64,000 bases of DNA, taken from the NCBI RefSeq assembly GCF_016082275.1, contig NZ_MOWM01000025.1, positions 1 to 64,000 of the forward strand, written 5' to 3'. Both the position numbers and the translations under genes were made by a program. How positions within the stretch are numbered: the first letter of the stretch is position 1; every line of letters starts with the position of its first letter. Below, piece after piece: positions 12,406 through 20,764 of this stretch. The notes under the pieces were generated by a model, which ran no database searches, was not told the origin of the DNA, and was given only the letters and a program-made list of their open reading frames with translations. The DNA is from Variovorax sp. E3 (GTDB taxonomy: Bacteria > Pseudomonadota > Gammaproteobacteria > Burkholderiales > Burkholderiaceae_C).

Positions 12406-12993
12406 ATGGACCGCTCCCTTGGCGCGCGCCTTGCGCGGCACCCGATCATTGCAACGCTCTACGGGGCGGAGCAGATCGACGCCTTCATCGACAGCGCGAG
12501 CGAGATCGCCATCGTCGCCAACGTCGAGTTGCGCAAGCTGCACGGCGTGGTGGCGACCATCACGCGGGCGGACAAGATCGCCATCGTCAACATCGACAGC
12601 TGCGAGGGCATCTCACCCGACAAGGGCGGCGTGGAGTACCTGGCCGAGATCGGCGCGACCAGCCTGGTGTCCACCCGCGTGGCCACCATCCAGCGCGCCA
12701 ACCGGGCAGGGCTGCTCACCATGCAGAAGGTGTTCGTGACCGACCGCTCGACCTGGCCGCGCAGCGTGAAGGCGCTGGAGCAGAGCGACCCGAACCTGGT
12801 GCAGCTGATGCCCGCACCGATGCTTTCGCACATCGCCATCAAGGAACGCAACGCGCTGCCGCCCATCGTGGCCTCGGGCTTCGTGAGCACGCACAACGAC
12901 GTGCGCAGCGCGCTGGCCGCCGGCGCGGTGGCGGTGTCGACCAGCGACACCGCGATGTGGAGCGTGGATGTGAAGGCGCTGAAAGGCGGCTGA
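12406..12993 (+). CDS. Glycerol-3-phosphate responsive antiterminator (GlpP family)
   Basis: 195 residues, small beta/alpha-barrel protein with the family's landmarks: VANVELRKLHGVV, VNIDSCEGISPDKGGVEYL, LVQLMPAPMLSHI and VASGFVSTHNDVRSALAAGAVAVSTSD. In Bacillus, GlpP binds glycerol-3-phosphate and prevents termination in the glpD leader RNA. Here it is the last gene of the operon, 10 bp after the AGPS-like gene, so it probably controls its own operon and senses a phosphorylated intermediate. A small hairpin in the operon leader (6071-6085) is a possible target. A GlpP in a betaproteobacterial operon instead of the more usual GlpR repressor is notable. Confidence 0.85.
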   Translation: MDRSLGARLARHPIIATLYGAEQIDAFIDSASEIAIVANVELRKLHGVVATITRADKIAIVNIDSCEGISPDKGGVEYLAEIGATSLVSTRVATIQRANRAGLLTMQKVFVTDRSTWPRSVKALEQSDPNLVQLMPAPMLSHIAIKERNALPPIVASGFVSTHNDVRSALAAGAVAVSTSDTAMWSVDVKALKGG

Positions 12994-13015
12994 AACGTGG
13001 CCGGTCAGGGCCGCG

Positions 13016-13930
13016 TCAAGGCTGCTTCTTGTTCTTCGCCACCTCCCCCGTCGCGATCTGCTGACGCAGCCCGCGCAGGCTGGCCTTCACCTTGCGCTCG
13101 TTCTCCGGCCCCATGCGCACCATGATCTTCTGGCCGGAGGACAGCGACTCCAGTTGCGGGTCGACGTACTCGTAGCGCACCCACGGCCGCTGCGAGGGCA
13201 CGTCGCCCTTCACCTCGACCAGCCGCACATGCACCGGGCCCTTGGGCTCGGGCGCCTGCAGCAGGTGGTCGATCACGGCGATGAGCCGGTCGTTGAAGTA
13301 GCGGCCCGGGTAGCCCAACTCTTCATACGCCTGCTGGAACAGCGGGTAAAGCCTGGCGTACACCGCCGCGGCCTTGGCCGGGTCGATGGACTGCGCGAGC
13401 AGCACGATGCCGTTGTAGCGCGCGGCGTTGTTGGCCGAGATGGTCTGCGCCTCGCCCTGCCCTTCGGTGATGAAGCGCTGGCCCGTGGGCTGCACCGGCC
13501 ATGCGCTGGCGGGCGCCTGCTCGCGCGCGAGGTTGTCGACCGTGGCCACGAAGCGCCGCACGATGCCGTCGGAGCGCAGGAAGGACTCGGCGTTCTTCGC
13601 GCCCAGCAGCTCGGCCAGTGCCTTCATCACGCGCGAATCGGAATCGGCGAGCTTGGGCAGCGCGGCGTCGGGCGGCGCGAGCGCGTCGACCGGGTTCTGC
13701 GGGCCCTTGGGCTCGACCGCGGCGGGGGGCGCGGGTGGCGGTGCGTCGTTGGGCGCGGCGGCCACGGGCACGGGCTCCGGGGGCTTTTGTTGTTGCTGGT
13801 ACCAGCGCCAGCCGAAGAAGCCGGCCGCCAGCAGCACCAGCACGATGACGATGATCGTGCCCACGGGCGTTTCGCGGCGGGGGCGGAATTCGGGAGCGTC
13901 GCGCGTGTCGCGGATGTCGCTTTCGGACAT
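13016..13930 (-). CDS. DUF3014 domain-containing membrane-anchored protein
   Basis: 304 residues. A short charged N-terminus is followed by one transmembrane helix (GTIIVIVLVLLAAGFFGW, about residues 24-42), a proline/alanine-rich linker (about 45-85) and a conserved periplasmic domain to the end that matches the DUF3014 family. The topology suggests an inner-membrane anchor with the domain in the periplasm. The function of the family is unknown. It is convergent with the GlpP gene (22 bp between stops) and does not look like part of that operon. Confidence 0.8.
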   Translation of the reverse strand: MSESDIRDTRDAPEFRPRRETPVGTIIVIVLVLLAAGFFGWRWYQQQQKPPEPVPVAAAPNDAPPPAPPAAVEPKGPQNPVDALAPPDAALPKLADSDSRVMKALAELLGAKNAESFLRSDGIVRRFVATVDNLAREQAPASAWPVQPTGQRFITEGQGEAQTISANNAARYNGIVLLAQSIDPAKAAAVYARLYPLFQQAYEELGYPGRYFNDRLIAVIDHLLQAPEPKGPVHVRLVEVKGDVPSQRPWVRYEYVDPQLESLSSGQKIMVRMGPENERKVKASLRGLRQQIATGEVAKNKKQP

Positions 13931-14145
13931 GGGTCGGGTTCCTTTGCTTGCGTAGAGGGCGCACAGAGACGAAGGCTATGGTGCACCAAGAAAGGCCGCA
14001 CCACGCCCTCATCGTCGTAACGCCCTGTGACGCCCCGACGCGACGGAAGTTCAGTCGGTCTGCAAGACGGGCGCCCGCCGCTACCGGCTGCTGGTGCAGC
14101 CCGAAGCGGACAGCGCTGAACGGGTGCGCAAAATGGAAGCGATGG

Positions 14146-14823
14146 TCATGGCGCGCCTGCGGGCGCGCTGAGCGACTGCAGCCACGCCAGCGTGGCCTGC
14201 AGCTCGGCCGGGCGCAGTTCGTGCGCGCCCGGGAAGTCGGCGCCCGACAGCGCCAGCGGCAAGGTGCGCGCCAGCTCGCGCGTGGCCTGCGCGGCGCTCG
14301 GGGGAATCACGTTGTCCGAACTGCCGTGGCTCACCCACAGCGCCTTGCCCTCGAAGGCCTCGGGCGGCGCCACGTGCGGCACCACCTGCGACAGCAGCCG
14401 GCTGTGCCACACCATCGCGGCGCGCACGCTCCCGGGTTGGGTCAGCAGCAGCGACAGCGCCATGATCCCGCCCTGGCTGAAGCCGCCGACGATCACGCGC
14501 TCGGCCGGCACGCCGAGCTGCTGCGCGGCCGAGGCGATCATTTCGCCGACCAGGAAGCGGCTCTCGCGCTCCTGCTCTTCGTTGATGAGCCGCTCGCCAT
14601 TGGGCAGGAACTGGAACTCGAACCACGCATAGGCATCGGGCGACAGCACATAGGGCGCGCGCAGGCTCAGCACATGGAACTGCGGCGGCACCATGCGCGC
14701 CAGGCCGAACAGGTCTTGCTCGTTGCTGCCCACGCCGTGCATCAGCACCAGCAGCCAGGGTTCGGCCACGCCGGGGCTGGCCGAATGTTCGAGGAATTTG
14801 AGGGGCAGGTGAAGTTGGGTCAT
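14146..14823 (-). CDS. Carboxylesterase/phospholipase family hydrolase
   Basis: 225 residues, compact alpha/beta hydrolase of the YpfH/EstB carboxylesterase-2 type. Motifs in order: LLVLMHGVGSNEQDL (oxyanion region), VIVGGFSQGGIMALSL (nucleophile Ser), VSHGSSDNVIPPSAA (acid Asp) and DFPGAHELRPAEL (His). Full length for the family and without a signal peptide, so cytoplasmic. It probably hydrolyses short-chain esters or lysophospholipids; the natural substrate is unknown. It is transcribed away from the small secreted protein gene at 14876, leaving a 52-bp gap. Confidence 0.88.
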   Translation of the reverse strand: MTQLHLPLKFLEHSASPGVAEPWLLVLMHGVGSNEQDLFGLARMVPPQFHVLSLRAPYVLSPDAYAWFEFQFLPNGERLINEEQERESRFLVGEMIASAAQQLGVPAERVIVGGFSQGGIMALSLLLTQPGSVRAAMVWHSRLLSQVVPHVAPPEAFEGKALWVSHGSSDNVIPPSAAQATRELARTLPLALSGADFPGAHELRPAELQATLAWLQSLSAPAGAP

Positions 14824-14875
14824 GGGTCAGGCGTGCTGGATAGACTGGAGCAAAACGAGACGAAGGCAATTTCTC

Positions 14876-15373
14876 ATGCGACATCTCCTGGCCGCGAGCT
14901 TACTTCCAGCCCTGGTCCTGCTGTGCGCACCGGGGTCGCAAGCCCATGCCGCCGAGTTCCGTAAAGGGGCCGCCTGCAGCTTCGATGCCAAAGCGGTACA
15001 ACTGCGAAGTGGCCTCTGCGTGGGCTTCGACGCAGGCGCCTACGGATCGCCGCACAGCTACGAGCAGGCCGGCACGCTGACCTGCGGCGGCGAGTCCGAC
15101 GCGCCCTGCCCCACCCTGCGCGTGCTGACCCGCGTGAACGGCAAGACCGTGGCGCGCAGCTTTCCGCCGCCGCGCAAGTCGTCGCTGGCCGACCCGAGCG
15201 ATGCGTGCGCCATCAAGACCATCGGCGTGAACAAGGCCGGCACCCGCTTCGCGCTGCAAGGCCAGGGCCGCGACTGCTTCGGCGGCACCGCGCGCTTTTC
15301 GGTCGAAGACGTCTACGCGCTGAAGAACGGCGTGCCGGTGCTGCTCAAGAAGAACGGCGCCTACGAGCACTGA
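14876..15373 (+). CDS. Small secreted protein of unknown function
   Basis: 165 residues beginning MRHLLAASLLPALVLL with a clear Sec signal peptide (cleavage near AHA). The mature part has about six cysteines (AACSFD, GLCVG, LTCGGESDAPCPT, DACAIK, RDCFGG), suggesting a disulfide-stabilised periplasmic protein. The ATG at 14876 is chosen because the signal peptide begins there; the open frame extends upstream without a good start. I do not recognise the family. The 3' end is two bases from the convergent flavin-dependent oxygenase gene. Confidence 0.7.
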   Translation: MRHLLAASLLPALVLLCAPGSQAHAAEFRKGAACSFDAKAVQLRSGLCVGFDAGAYGSPHSYEQAGTLTCGGESDAPCPTLRVLTRVNGKTVARSFPPPRKSSLADPSDACAIKTIGVNKAGTRFALQGQGRDCFGGTARFSVEDVYALKNGVPVLLKKNGAYEH

Positions 15374-15375
15374 GC

Positions 15376-16419
15376 TCAGCGAAAGCCCTTCGCCAGTTCG
15401 CGCGTGATCTCGGCGGACGGCAGCTCCCTGCAGCCGGTCGCGTTCTGCCCCGACCACAGCGGAGAAAAATCGCCGTTGCCCTTCGCCTCGGCCTTGGCGC
15501 GCAGCGGCGCAATGGCCGAGGTGGCCAGCGGAAACTCCGGCGCCACCGCGCCGATGGGGCCCAGGTCGCGGATCACGCGGTTCACGATACCGCGCGCGGG
15601 CCGGCCGGTGAAGAGGTTGGTGAGCGCCGTGTGACGCGCGGCCTCGCTCTTGAGCACGCCGCGATGGATCGCGCTGGTGGTCGCCTCGTTCGCCAGCAGA
15701 TAGGCGGTGCCGATCTGCACGCCCGCCGCGCCCAGCGCCATGGCCGCGGCCACGCCGTCGGCATCGACGATGCCGCCGGCGGCAATCACCGGCCGCCTGA
15801 TCGCGCGCACCAGTTGCGGCAGCAGCGCGAAGGTGCCGAGCTGCTTGGTCAGGTCGTGCGACAGGAAGTGGCCACGGTGCCCGCCGGCTTCGAGCCCCTG
15901 GGCAATGACCGCATCGACCCCGCGCGCTTCGAGCCACAGCGCCTCTTCGACCGTGGTGGCAGAGGCCAGCACCTTCGCGCCCCAGCCGCGCACCCGCGCC
16001 AGCAGCTCGTCGGACGGCAGCCCGAAATGAAAGCTCACCACCGGCGGGCGGAACTCGGCGATCAGCTCGGCCACGTCGGGGCTGAAGGGGTTGCGGCCCG
16101 GCCCGGCGGGAATGCCCGCCGCGTCGATGCCGTATTCGGCGTAGTACGGCGCCAGCGCGGAGCGCCACACGGCCTCGCGTTCGGCGCTGGGCTGCGGCGA
16201 GGTGTGGCAGAAGAAATTGACGTTGTAGGGCTTGTCGGTGCCCGCGCGAATGGCCGTGAGCTCGGCGCGCATGACCTCGGGGCTCAGCATCGCGCCCGGC
16301 AGCGAGCCCAGCCCGCCCGCGTTGCTGACCGCGATGGCCATCGCGCTGCCTTGCACACCGGCCATGGGCGCCTGGATGAGGGGGAGTTCGGTACCGAGAA
16401 TCTGCTGCAGCGTGGTCAT
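15376..16419 (-). CDS. NAD(P)H-dependent flavin oxidoreductase / nitronate monooxygenase family
   Basis: 347 residues, TIM-barrel FMN enzyme of the 2-nitropropane dioxygenase family. Landmarks: PLIQAPMAGVQGSAMAIAVSNAGGLG at the N-terminus, then NVNFFCHT, AQGLEAGGHRGHF (with the catalytic-type His), PVIAAGGIVDADGVAAAMALGAAGVQIGTAYLL for phosphate binding, and WSGQNA near the end. Such enzymes oxidise alkyl nitronates or act as NADH:quinone reductases. The start is the ATG at 16419 (MTTLQQILGTE); a longer open frame upstream lacks family similarity. No partner gene is adjacent. Confidence 0.88.
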   Translation of the reverse strand: MTTLQQILGTELPLIQAPMAGVQGSAMAIAVSNAGGLGSLPGAMLSPEVMRAELTAIRAGTDKPYNVNFFCHTSPQPSAEREAVWRSALAPYYAEYGIDAAGIPAGPGRNPFSPDVAELIAEFRPPVVSFHFGLPSDELLARVRGWGAKVLASATTVEEALWLEARGVDAVIAQGLEAGGHRGHFLSHDLTKQLGTFALLPQLVRAIRRPVIAAGGIVDADGVAAAMALGAAGVQIGTAYLLANEATTSAIHRGVLKSEAARHTALTNLFTGRPARGIVNRVIRDLGPIGAVAPEFPLATSAIAPLRAKAEAKGNGDFSPLWSGQNATGCRELPSAEITRELAKGFR

Positions 16420-16523
16420 TCGAATAGCTTCCTGGAGTGACGGATGGCGGCCATTCTCCCGCCAGCGCGGAGGTCGCGGCGGCAGCGGGGTCATCGGCAC
16501 GCGGCTTCGGCACAATCGCCGGC

Positions 16524-17509
16524 ATGCCCCTGCCAACGACCTCGCTCCCCCTGCCCCTGCAACGCGCCATGGCCGTCGCCGTCGCGGCCGCCGGCCTCGT
16601 CATGCTCGCGGGCTGCCCGCGGAAGGAAGCCCCCGTCGCCACGTCCGACACACCCGCCGTCGCGGCTGCGGACACCGCCCCGGCGGCGGCCGCCCGCCCC
16701 ACCGCGTCGGCCACGCTCAAGCGCGCCGAGCTCATGGCGCTGGCCTTCCCCGATTCGCGGGGTCCGGGCGCTCGCCCGACCAGTCCGACACCGTGCTGCT
16801 GCCCACCATCGGCGACGACGGCAAGGCCGTCGCGGGCAGCGAGGCCGAACAGAAGGCCGAGGTCTCGCCGCGCGAAGTGGTGCGCCTGGACGACACCCAC
16901 GCCGTCATGCTGACCGACGCCGTGCCGCTGACCGAAGACGGCCACCCCATGAACGGCCACCCCGACGGCGCGTGGCTCGGCGCCTACTTCTTCGAGCAGG
17001 GCCCCGAGGGCTGGAAGCTCTCGGGCCGCAACGACGCGGTCGACTACCAGGGCTTCATGGGCAACCTCGGCCAGACCAAGGTCGAGCGACTGGCCACCGG
17101 CCAGTTCGTCACACTGCTGACCAACGGCAGTTGCTGGCAAGGCACCTGCGGCGAATGGCTGTCGGTGTTCTCGCTGGCGCCCGGCAAGGTGCGGCCCATG
17201 GTCACAGGCATTGCGCTCGGGGCCGACAACCAGGGAGGGGACGAGGCCTGCGAAAAGGTGCTCAAGGCCGAGCGGCCCGCGCAGCCGCCGCGCGGCAACT
17301 GCTTCGACATCAGCGGCAAGCCGGCCTTTCCTGTGGCCGCCGAAGGCGACGGCAAGGACAAGGACGAGATGCACATCGCCTTCAGCGGCAGCCAGACGAA
17401 CGGCGCCGACGACCCGCGCGCGCGCAAGGTCGACACCACGCTGGTGTACGTCAACCGCAACGGCGTGTACGAGCTGCGCGAGGGGCGCAACCCCGTGCCG
17501 TCGTTCTGA
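16524..17509 (+). CDS. Putative lipoprotein of unknown function, frameshifted as read
   Basis: Begins MPLPTTSLPLPLQRAMAV with a lipoprotein signal ending in the lipobox LAGC, followed by an Ala/Pro-rich linker. The first frame (start 16524) continues to about 16770. The rest of the protein is in another frame (SDTVLLPTIGDDGKAV to the stop at 17509). Inserting one base near the G-run at 16755-16780 joins them, so an assembly error is likely. The mature domain is about 250 residues with two close cysteines (GSCWQGTCGEW) and the conserved-looking ending DTTLVYVNRNGVYELREG. The family is not recognised; outer-membrane or periplasmic location is inferred from the lipobox. Confidence 0.62.
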
Positions 17510-17514
17510 GCGAC

Positions 17515-18177
17515 ATGCAGGCCGGACCGACGTACAGCGTGCGCTGCTATAGCGGCGAGTACGCGGGCCACGACCATGACCACGCGCAGATCATGTTTGC
17601 GCTGGACGGCCGCATGGAACTGGAGATCGGCGGCCGCGCGGCCTTCACCGACACCTCCTGCGGCATGATCATTCCAGCCGGCGTGGCGCACGCCTTCATG
17701 TCGCCACGCGGCGTGCGCATGGTGGTCATCGACACGCCCGACGACGCGGGCGTGGACCGCATGCGGCGCTTCGCGGTCACGGCCGCCTGCCGCAACGATG
17801 TCGATCCTTCAGGCGCCGAGCGGCACCTGGCGCATGTGCTCGAAGCGCCTTCGATCCTCACGCGACGCAGCATCGACCTTGCGCGGCTCGACGGCGCCAT
17901 CGGCCGCGCGCTGCACGAACCCTGGGACACCGCGCGCATGGCCGCCCTCTTCTTCCTGAGCCCGCAGCGCTTTCATGCGCGGCTGCTCGAACTGACGGGC
18001 CTGGCGCCGCAAGCCTACCTGCGCACACGCCGGCTCGACGCGGCGCAGCGGCTGCTGCAGGGCGGCGTGCCGCTCGAGGCAACCGCGCTGCGCGTGGGCT
18101 ACAGCTCGGCCAGCGCGCTGGGCTTTGCGCTGCGGCGCGACCGCCAGCTCGGCGCCCGGAAGCTGCGCGCAAGCTAG
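17515..18177 (+). CDS. AraC family transcriptional regulator
   Basis: 220 residues. An N-terminal cupin-type sensor domain (YAGHDHDHAQIMFALDGRMELEIGG, with metal-ligand-like histidines) is followed from about residue 130 by a two-helix-turn-helix AraC domain (ARMAALFFLSPQRFHARLL and EATALRVGYSSASALGFALRR). The second HTH is shorter than usual at its end. It starts six bases after the lipoprotein stop, so it may be read from the same transcript. The EamA exporter follows 71 bp downstream on the same strand with a perfect dyad between, so it may regulate the exporter. The ligand is unknown. Confidence 0.82.
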   Translation: MQAGPTYSVRCYSGEYAGHDHDHAQIMFALDGRMELEIGGRAAFTDTSCGMIIPAGVAHAFMSPRGVRMVVIDTPDDAGVDRMRRFAVTAACRNDVDPSGAERHLAHVLEAPSILTRRSIDLARLDGAIGRALHEPWDTARMAALFFLSPQRFHARLLELTGLAPQAYLRTRRLDAAQRLLQGGVPLEATALRVGYSSASALGFALRRDRQLGARKLRAS

Positions 18178-18197
18178 CACCTGCCTGCTCGCCCCAG

Positions 18198-18214
18198 GTC
18201 GAGAGTCTCTCGAC
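18198..18214. promoter_or_regulatory. Perfect 17-bp dyad upstream of eamA, candidate operator
   Basis: GTCGAGAG-T-CTCTCGAC, 8-bp arms around one base, in the 71-bp gap between the AraC regulator and the EamA exporter. No T-run follows, so it reads better as a protein-binding site than as a terminator. AraC proteins usually bind direct repeats, so the binder could be something else. Confidence 0.4.
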
Positions 18215-18248
18215 ATTTGCACGCGCCGCACCGCTCGACGATGCGCGC

Positions 18249-19154
18249 ATGACGAAGAAGACCACACCCCTTGCCGGCGCCGCCATGGTGATCGCCGCCG
18301 CTGCCCTGTGGGGCACCACCGGCACCGCCCAGAGCTTTGCGCCGTCGCACACCTCGCCTTATTGGGTCGGCACACTGCGAATGGCCGTGGCCGTGCTGTT
18401 CTTCGCGGGCTTCATCGGGTGGCGCCGCTTCGGCGGCGAGCGACTGGCGCTGGCCGTGCCTCGCGCCGCATGGCGATGGGTGCTGCTCGCGGGACTGTGC
18501 ATTGCGGGCTACAACCTGTGCTTCTTCGCGGGCGTCAAGGCAACCAGCGTGGCCGTGGGCACCGCGCTCACCGTCGGCAGCGGTCCGGCCTGGGCCGGAC
18601 TGCTGCAATCGCTGGTGTCGCGCAGGCCGCCCGCGCCGGTGTGGTGGGTGGGCACGTTGCTGGCCGTCGGTGGCGGCTGGCTGATGGTGATGCCGCGCGA
18701 AGGCGAGGGTTCGGGCATCGATGCCGCCGGCCTCGCGCTGTGTCTCGCGGCCGGGCTCTGCTACGCCGTCTACACGCTGGTCAGCCAGCGCCTCGTGCGC
18801 CAGTCGCCGCCCGCGACGGTCACGCTCTGGGTGTTCGCGGTGGCTTCAGCGGCGGCGGTGCCCACCGCGCTGCTGGTCTCGGGTCCGTTCTCGACCACGC
18901 CGGCGGGCTGGGCCCTCATGGGCTATCTGGGGCTGGTGTCGACCGGCGTGGCCTATTTGCTGTTCAGCCACGCGCTGCGGCACATCTCGGGGGCCTCGGG
19001 CGTCACGCTGGCGCTGGCGGAGCCGGTCACGGCCTTCGCGCTGGCCGTTCTCGTGGTGGGCGAACGCCCGGCGGCGTCGGCCTTTGCCGGTCTGGCACTG
19101 GTGCTCGCGGGGCTGGTGGTCGTCGTGTGGACGGAAGCGCGACGGGCTCGCTGA
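18249..19154 (+). CDS. EamA family (DMT superfamily) transporter
   Basis: 301 residues with about ten hydrophobic segments arranged as two EamA repeats: the first opens at AAALWGTTGTAQSFAP, and the second at GLALCLAAGLCYAVYTLVS and ends VTLALAEPVTAFALAVLVVGE. Both repeats carry the glutamate/proline signature of metabolite exporters (RhtA/YdcZ-like). It probably exports an amino acid or related small molecule across the inner membrane. It follows an AraC-type regulator on the same strand. The stop is 30 bp from the convergent murA-like stop. Confidence 0.87.
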   Translation: MTKKTTPLAGAAMVIAAAALWGTTGTAQSFAPSHTSPYWVGTLRMAVAVLFFAGFIGWRRFGGERLALAVPRAAWRWVLLAGLCIAGYNLCFFAGVKATSVAVGTALTVGSGPAWAGLLQSLVSRRPPAPVWWVGTLLAVGGGWLMVMPREGEGSGIDAAGLALCLAAGLCYAVYTLVSQRLVRQSPPATVTLWVFAVASAAAVPTALLVSGPFSTTPAGWALMGYLGLVSTGVAYLLFSHALRHISGASGVTLALAEPVTAFALAVLVVGERPAASAFAGLALVLAGLVVVVWTEARRAR

Positions 19155-19184
19155 GCCCGCGCCACCCGCACCACCCGCACCAAG

Positions 19185-20486
19185 TCACTCCTCGCTGGTC
19201 CACTCCACCTGCACGCCCAGGCTGCGCAGGTTTTCGACGAAGCGCGGGTGCGCGCGCCGGATCGGCGTGGCGTTGCGGATCTCGGAGCGCCCTTCGATGC
19301 TCGCCGCCACCATGAACAGCGCGATCGCTACGCGAATGATGTAGGGGCTTTCGACCACGGCCGGCGTCAGTGGATTGCCACCGAAAGTGATGAGCCGGTG
19401 CGGGTCCGACGAGAACACGTGCGCGCCGAACTTCGACAGCTCGCCGGTCCAGCCCAGCGCGCCGTCGTACACCTTGTTCCAGAACATCGCGTTGCCTTGG
19501 GCGCGCACGCCCAGCGCGATGAAGATCGGCAGCAGGTCGACCGGAAAGTAAGGCCACGGCGCGGCCTCGACCTTGGTCAGCACGTTGCTCGTGAACGGCG
19601 TCTGCACCTTCAGCGGGCCGCCGCGGATGGCGCGCGACCAGCCGTCTTCATGCACGATCTGCACGCCGAATTTGGCGAAAGTGCGGTCGAGCAGCGGAAA
19701 GTTTTCAGGCGCGCTGTTGCGCACCACCACGTCGCCGCCGGTGATGGCGCCCAGCGCCAGGAAGGTCGTGATCTCGTGGAAGTCTTCGTCGAAGCGGAAC
19801 TCCCCGCCCTTCAGCGTGCCGCCGCCGTGCACCGTGAGCCGCGAGGTGCCCATGCCCTCGATGCGCACGCCGATCAGCGTCATGAAGCGGCAGAACTCCT
19901 GCACGTGCGGCTCCGACGCGGCGTTGGTCAGCGTCGAGGTGCCGCCCGCGGCGGCCGCGCACAGCACGAAGTTCTCGGTGGTCGTGACCGAGGCGTAGTC
20001 CAGCCAGTGGTCGGTGGGCGTCAGGCGGCCCTTGCTGTGCACGAGCAGCGAGCCCTCGGTGCGCTCCACTTCGCCGCCGAAGCGCTGGAACACCTCCACG
20101 TGCGGATCGATCTCGCGCACGCCCAGCGTGCAGCCCTTGACGTTGTCTTCCAGCCGCGCCACGCCGAAGCGCGCGAGCAGCGGCGGCACCAGCATGATCG
20201 ACGAGCGCATTTCTTCGGGCAGCCGGTGCAGCGCGGCGTCGAAGGTGGTCTCGCGGTGGTGCAACTCGAGCGTGCCGCTCTCGTGGTCCATGCGCACGTC
20301 GCTGCCCAGGGTGCGGAAGATCTCGAGGATCTTGCGCACGTCGGTGATATCGGGCACGCCGTGCAGCGTCAGGGGTTCCCAGGTCAGGAGAGTGGCGCAA
20401 AGCACCGGGAGCACGGCATTCTTGTTGGCGGAGGGCGTGATGCGGCCACGCAGCGGCGTACCGCCGTGCACGATGAGGTTGGACAT
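19185..20486 (-). CDS. UDP-N-acetylglucosamine 1-carboxyvinyltransferase-like protein (MurA paralogue)
   Basis: 433 residues, about the length of MurA (418-420), with the EPSP-synthase fold. Catalytic features are kept: Lys22 in PSANKNAVLP, Cys119 in VKGCTLGVREIDPH (the fosfomycin-target cysteine), Asp in YFPVDLLPIF, and an Arg near YIIRVAIAL. MurA transfers enolpyruvate from PEP to UDP-GlcNAc in peptidoglycan synthesis. However, many surrounding blocks differ from canonical MurA (for example RSSIMLVPPLLARFG, where MurA has MRASIWALGP), and the gene stands alone, not near hisG or ibaG-type genes. It is probably a second, diverged copy, so I give no symbol. Confidence 0.75.
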   Translation of the reverse strand: MSNLIVHGGTPLRGRITPSANKNAVLPVLCATLLTWEPLTLHGVPDITDVRKILEIFRTLGSDVRMDHESGTLELHHRETTFDAALHRLPEEMRSSIMLVPPLLARFGVARLEDNVKGCTLGVREIDPHVEVFQRFGGEVERTEGSLLVHSKGRLTPTDHWLDYASVTTTENFVLCAAAAGGTSTLTNAASEPHVQEFCRFMTLIGVRIEGMGTSRLTVHGGGTLKGGEFRFDEDFHEITTFLALGAITGGDVVVRNSAPENFPLLDRTFAKFGVQIVHEDGWSRAIRGGPLKVQTPFTSNVLTKVEAAPWPYFPVDLLPIFIALGVRAQGNAMFWNKVYDGALGWTGELSKFGAHVFSSDPHRLITFGGNPLTPAVVESPYIIRVAIALFMVAASIEGRSEIRNATPIRRAHPRFVENLRSLGVQVEWTSEE

Positions 20487-20581
20487 GAAGAAGCGGGGAG
20501 CGAGAGGCGGTGGGAAAGGGTCGCGGACAATCCGAAACCGGAGGCGGCCACTTTACCGTCTGAAAGCGGCATGTACGGCGC

Positions 20582-20600
20582 TGAAGTTGTAAGAACTTCA
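20582..20600. promoter_or_regulatory. Inverted repeat between murA-like and GFA genes
   Basis: TGAAGTT-GTAAG-AACTTCA, perfect 7-bp arms with a 5-bp spacer, about 96 bp upstream of the murA-like start and 165 bp upstream of the GFA start in the 278-bp divergent gap. A TTGACA hexamer lies at 20618-20623 on the plus strand, though no good -10 box follows at the right distance. Candidate operator; the binder is unknown. Confidence 0.35.
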
Positions 20601-20764
20601 AAGCAAAAGCCGCCTGTTTGACAATTCTTTCGCACTACATCCGACGGGTTCGCCAGGCCGACTCACGACGAACTTGTTACTCCCCCTGTGCCGCCCTGTC
20701 CGGCTAGATTGGTTGCATCCGGCCTGCCTCACGCTGGAAACACAACCTCGAAAGGACAAGACAA

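Noticed and set aside
14031-14171. A 46-codon frame ending RVRKMEAMVMARLRAR between the DUF3014 and esterase genes
   Set aside because: No start codon near its beginning, and it overlaps the esterase 3' end. It may be a gene remnant but cannot be supported.
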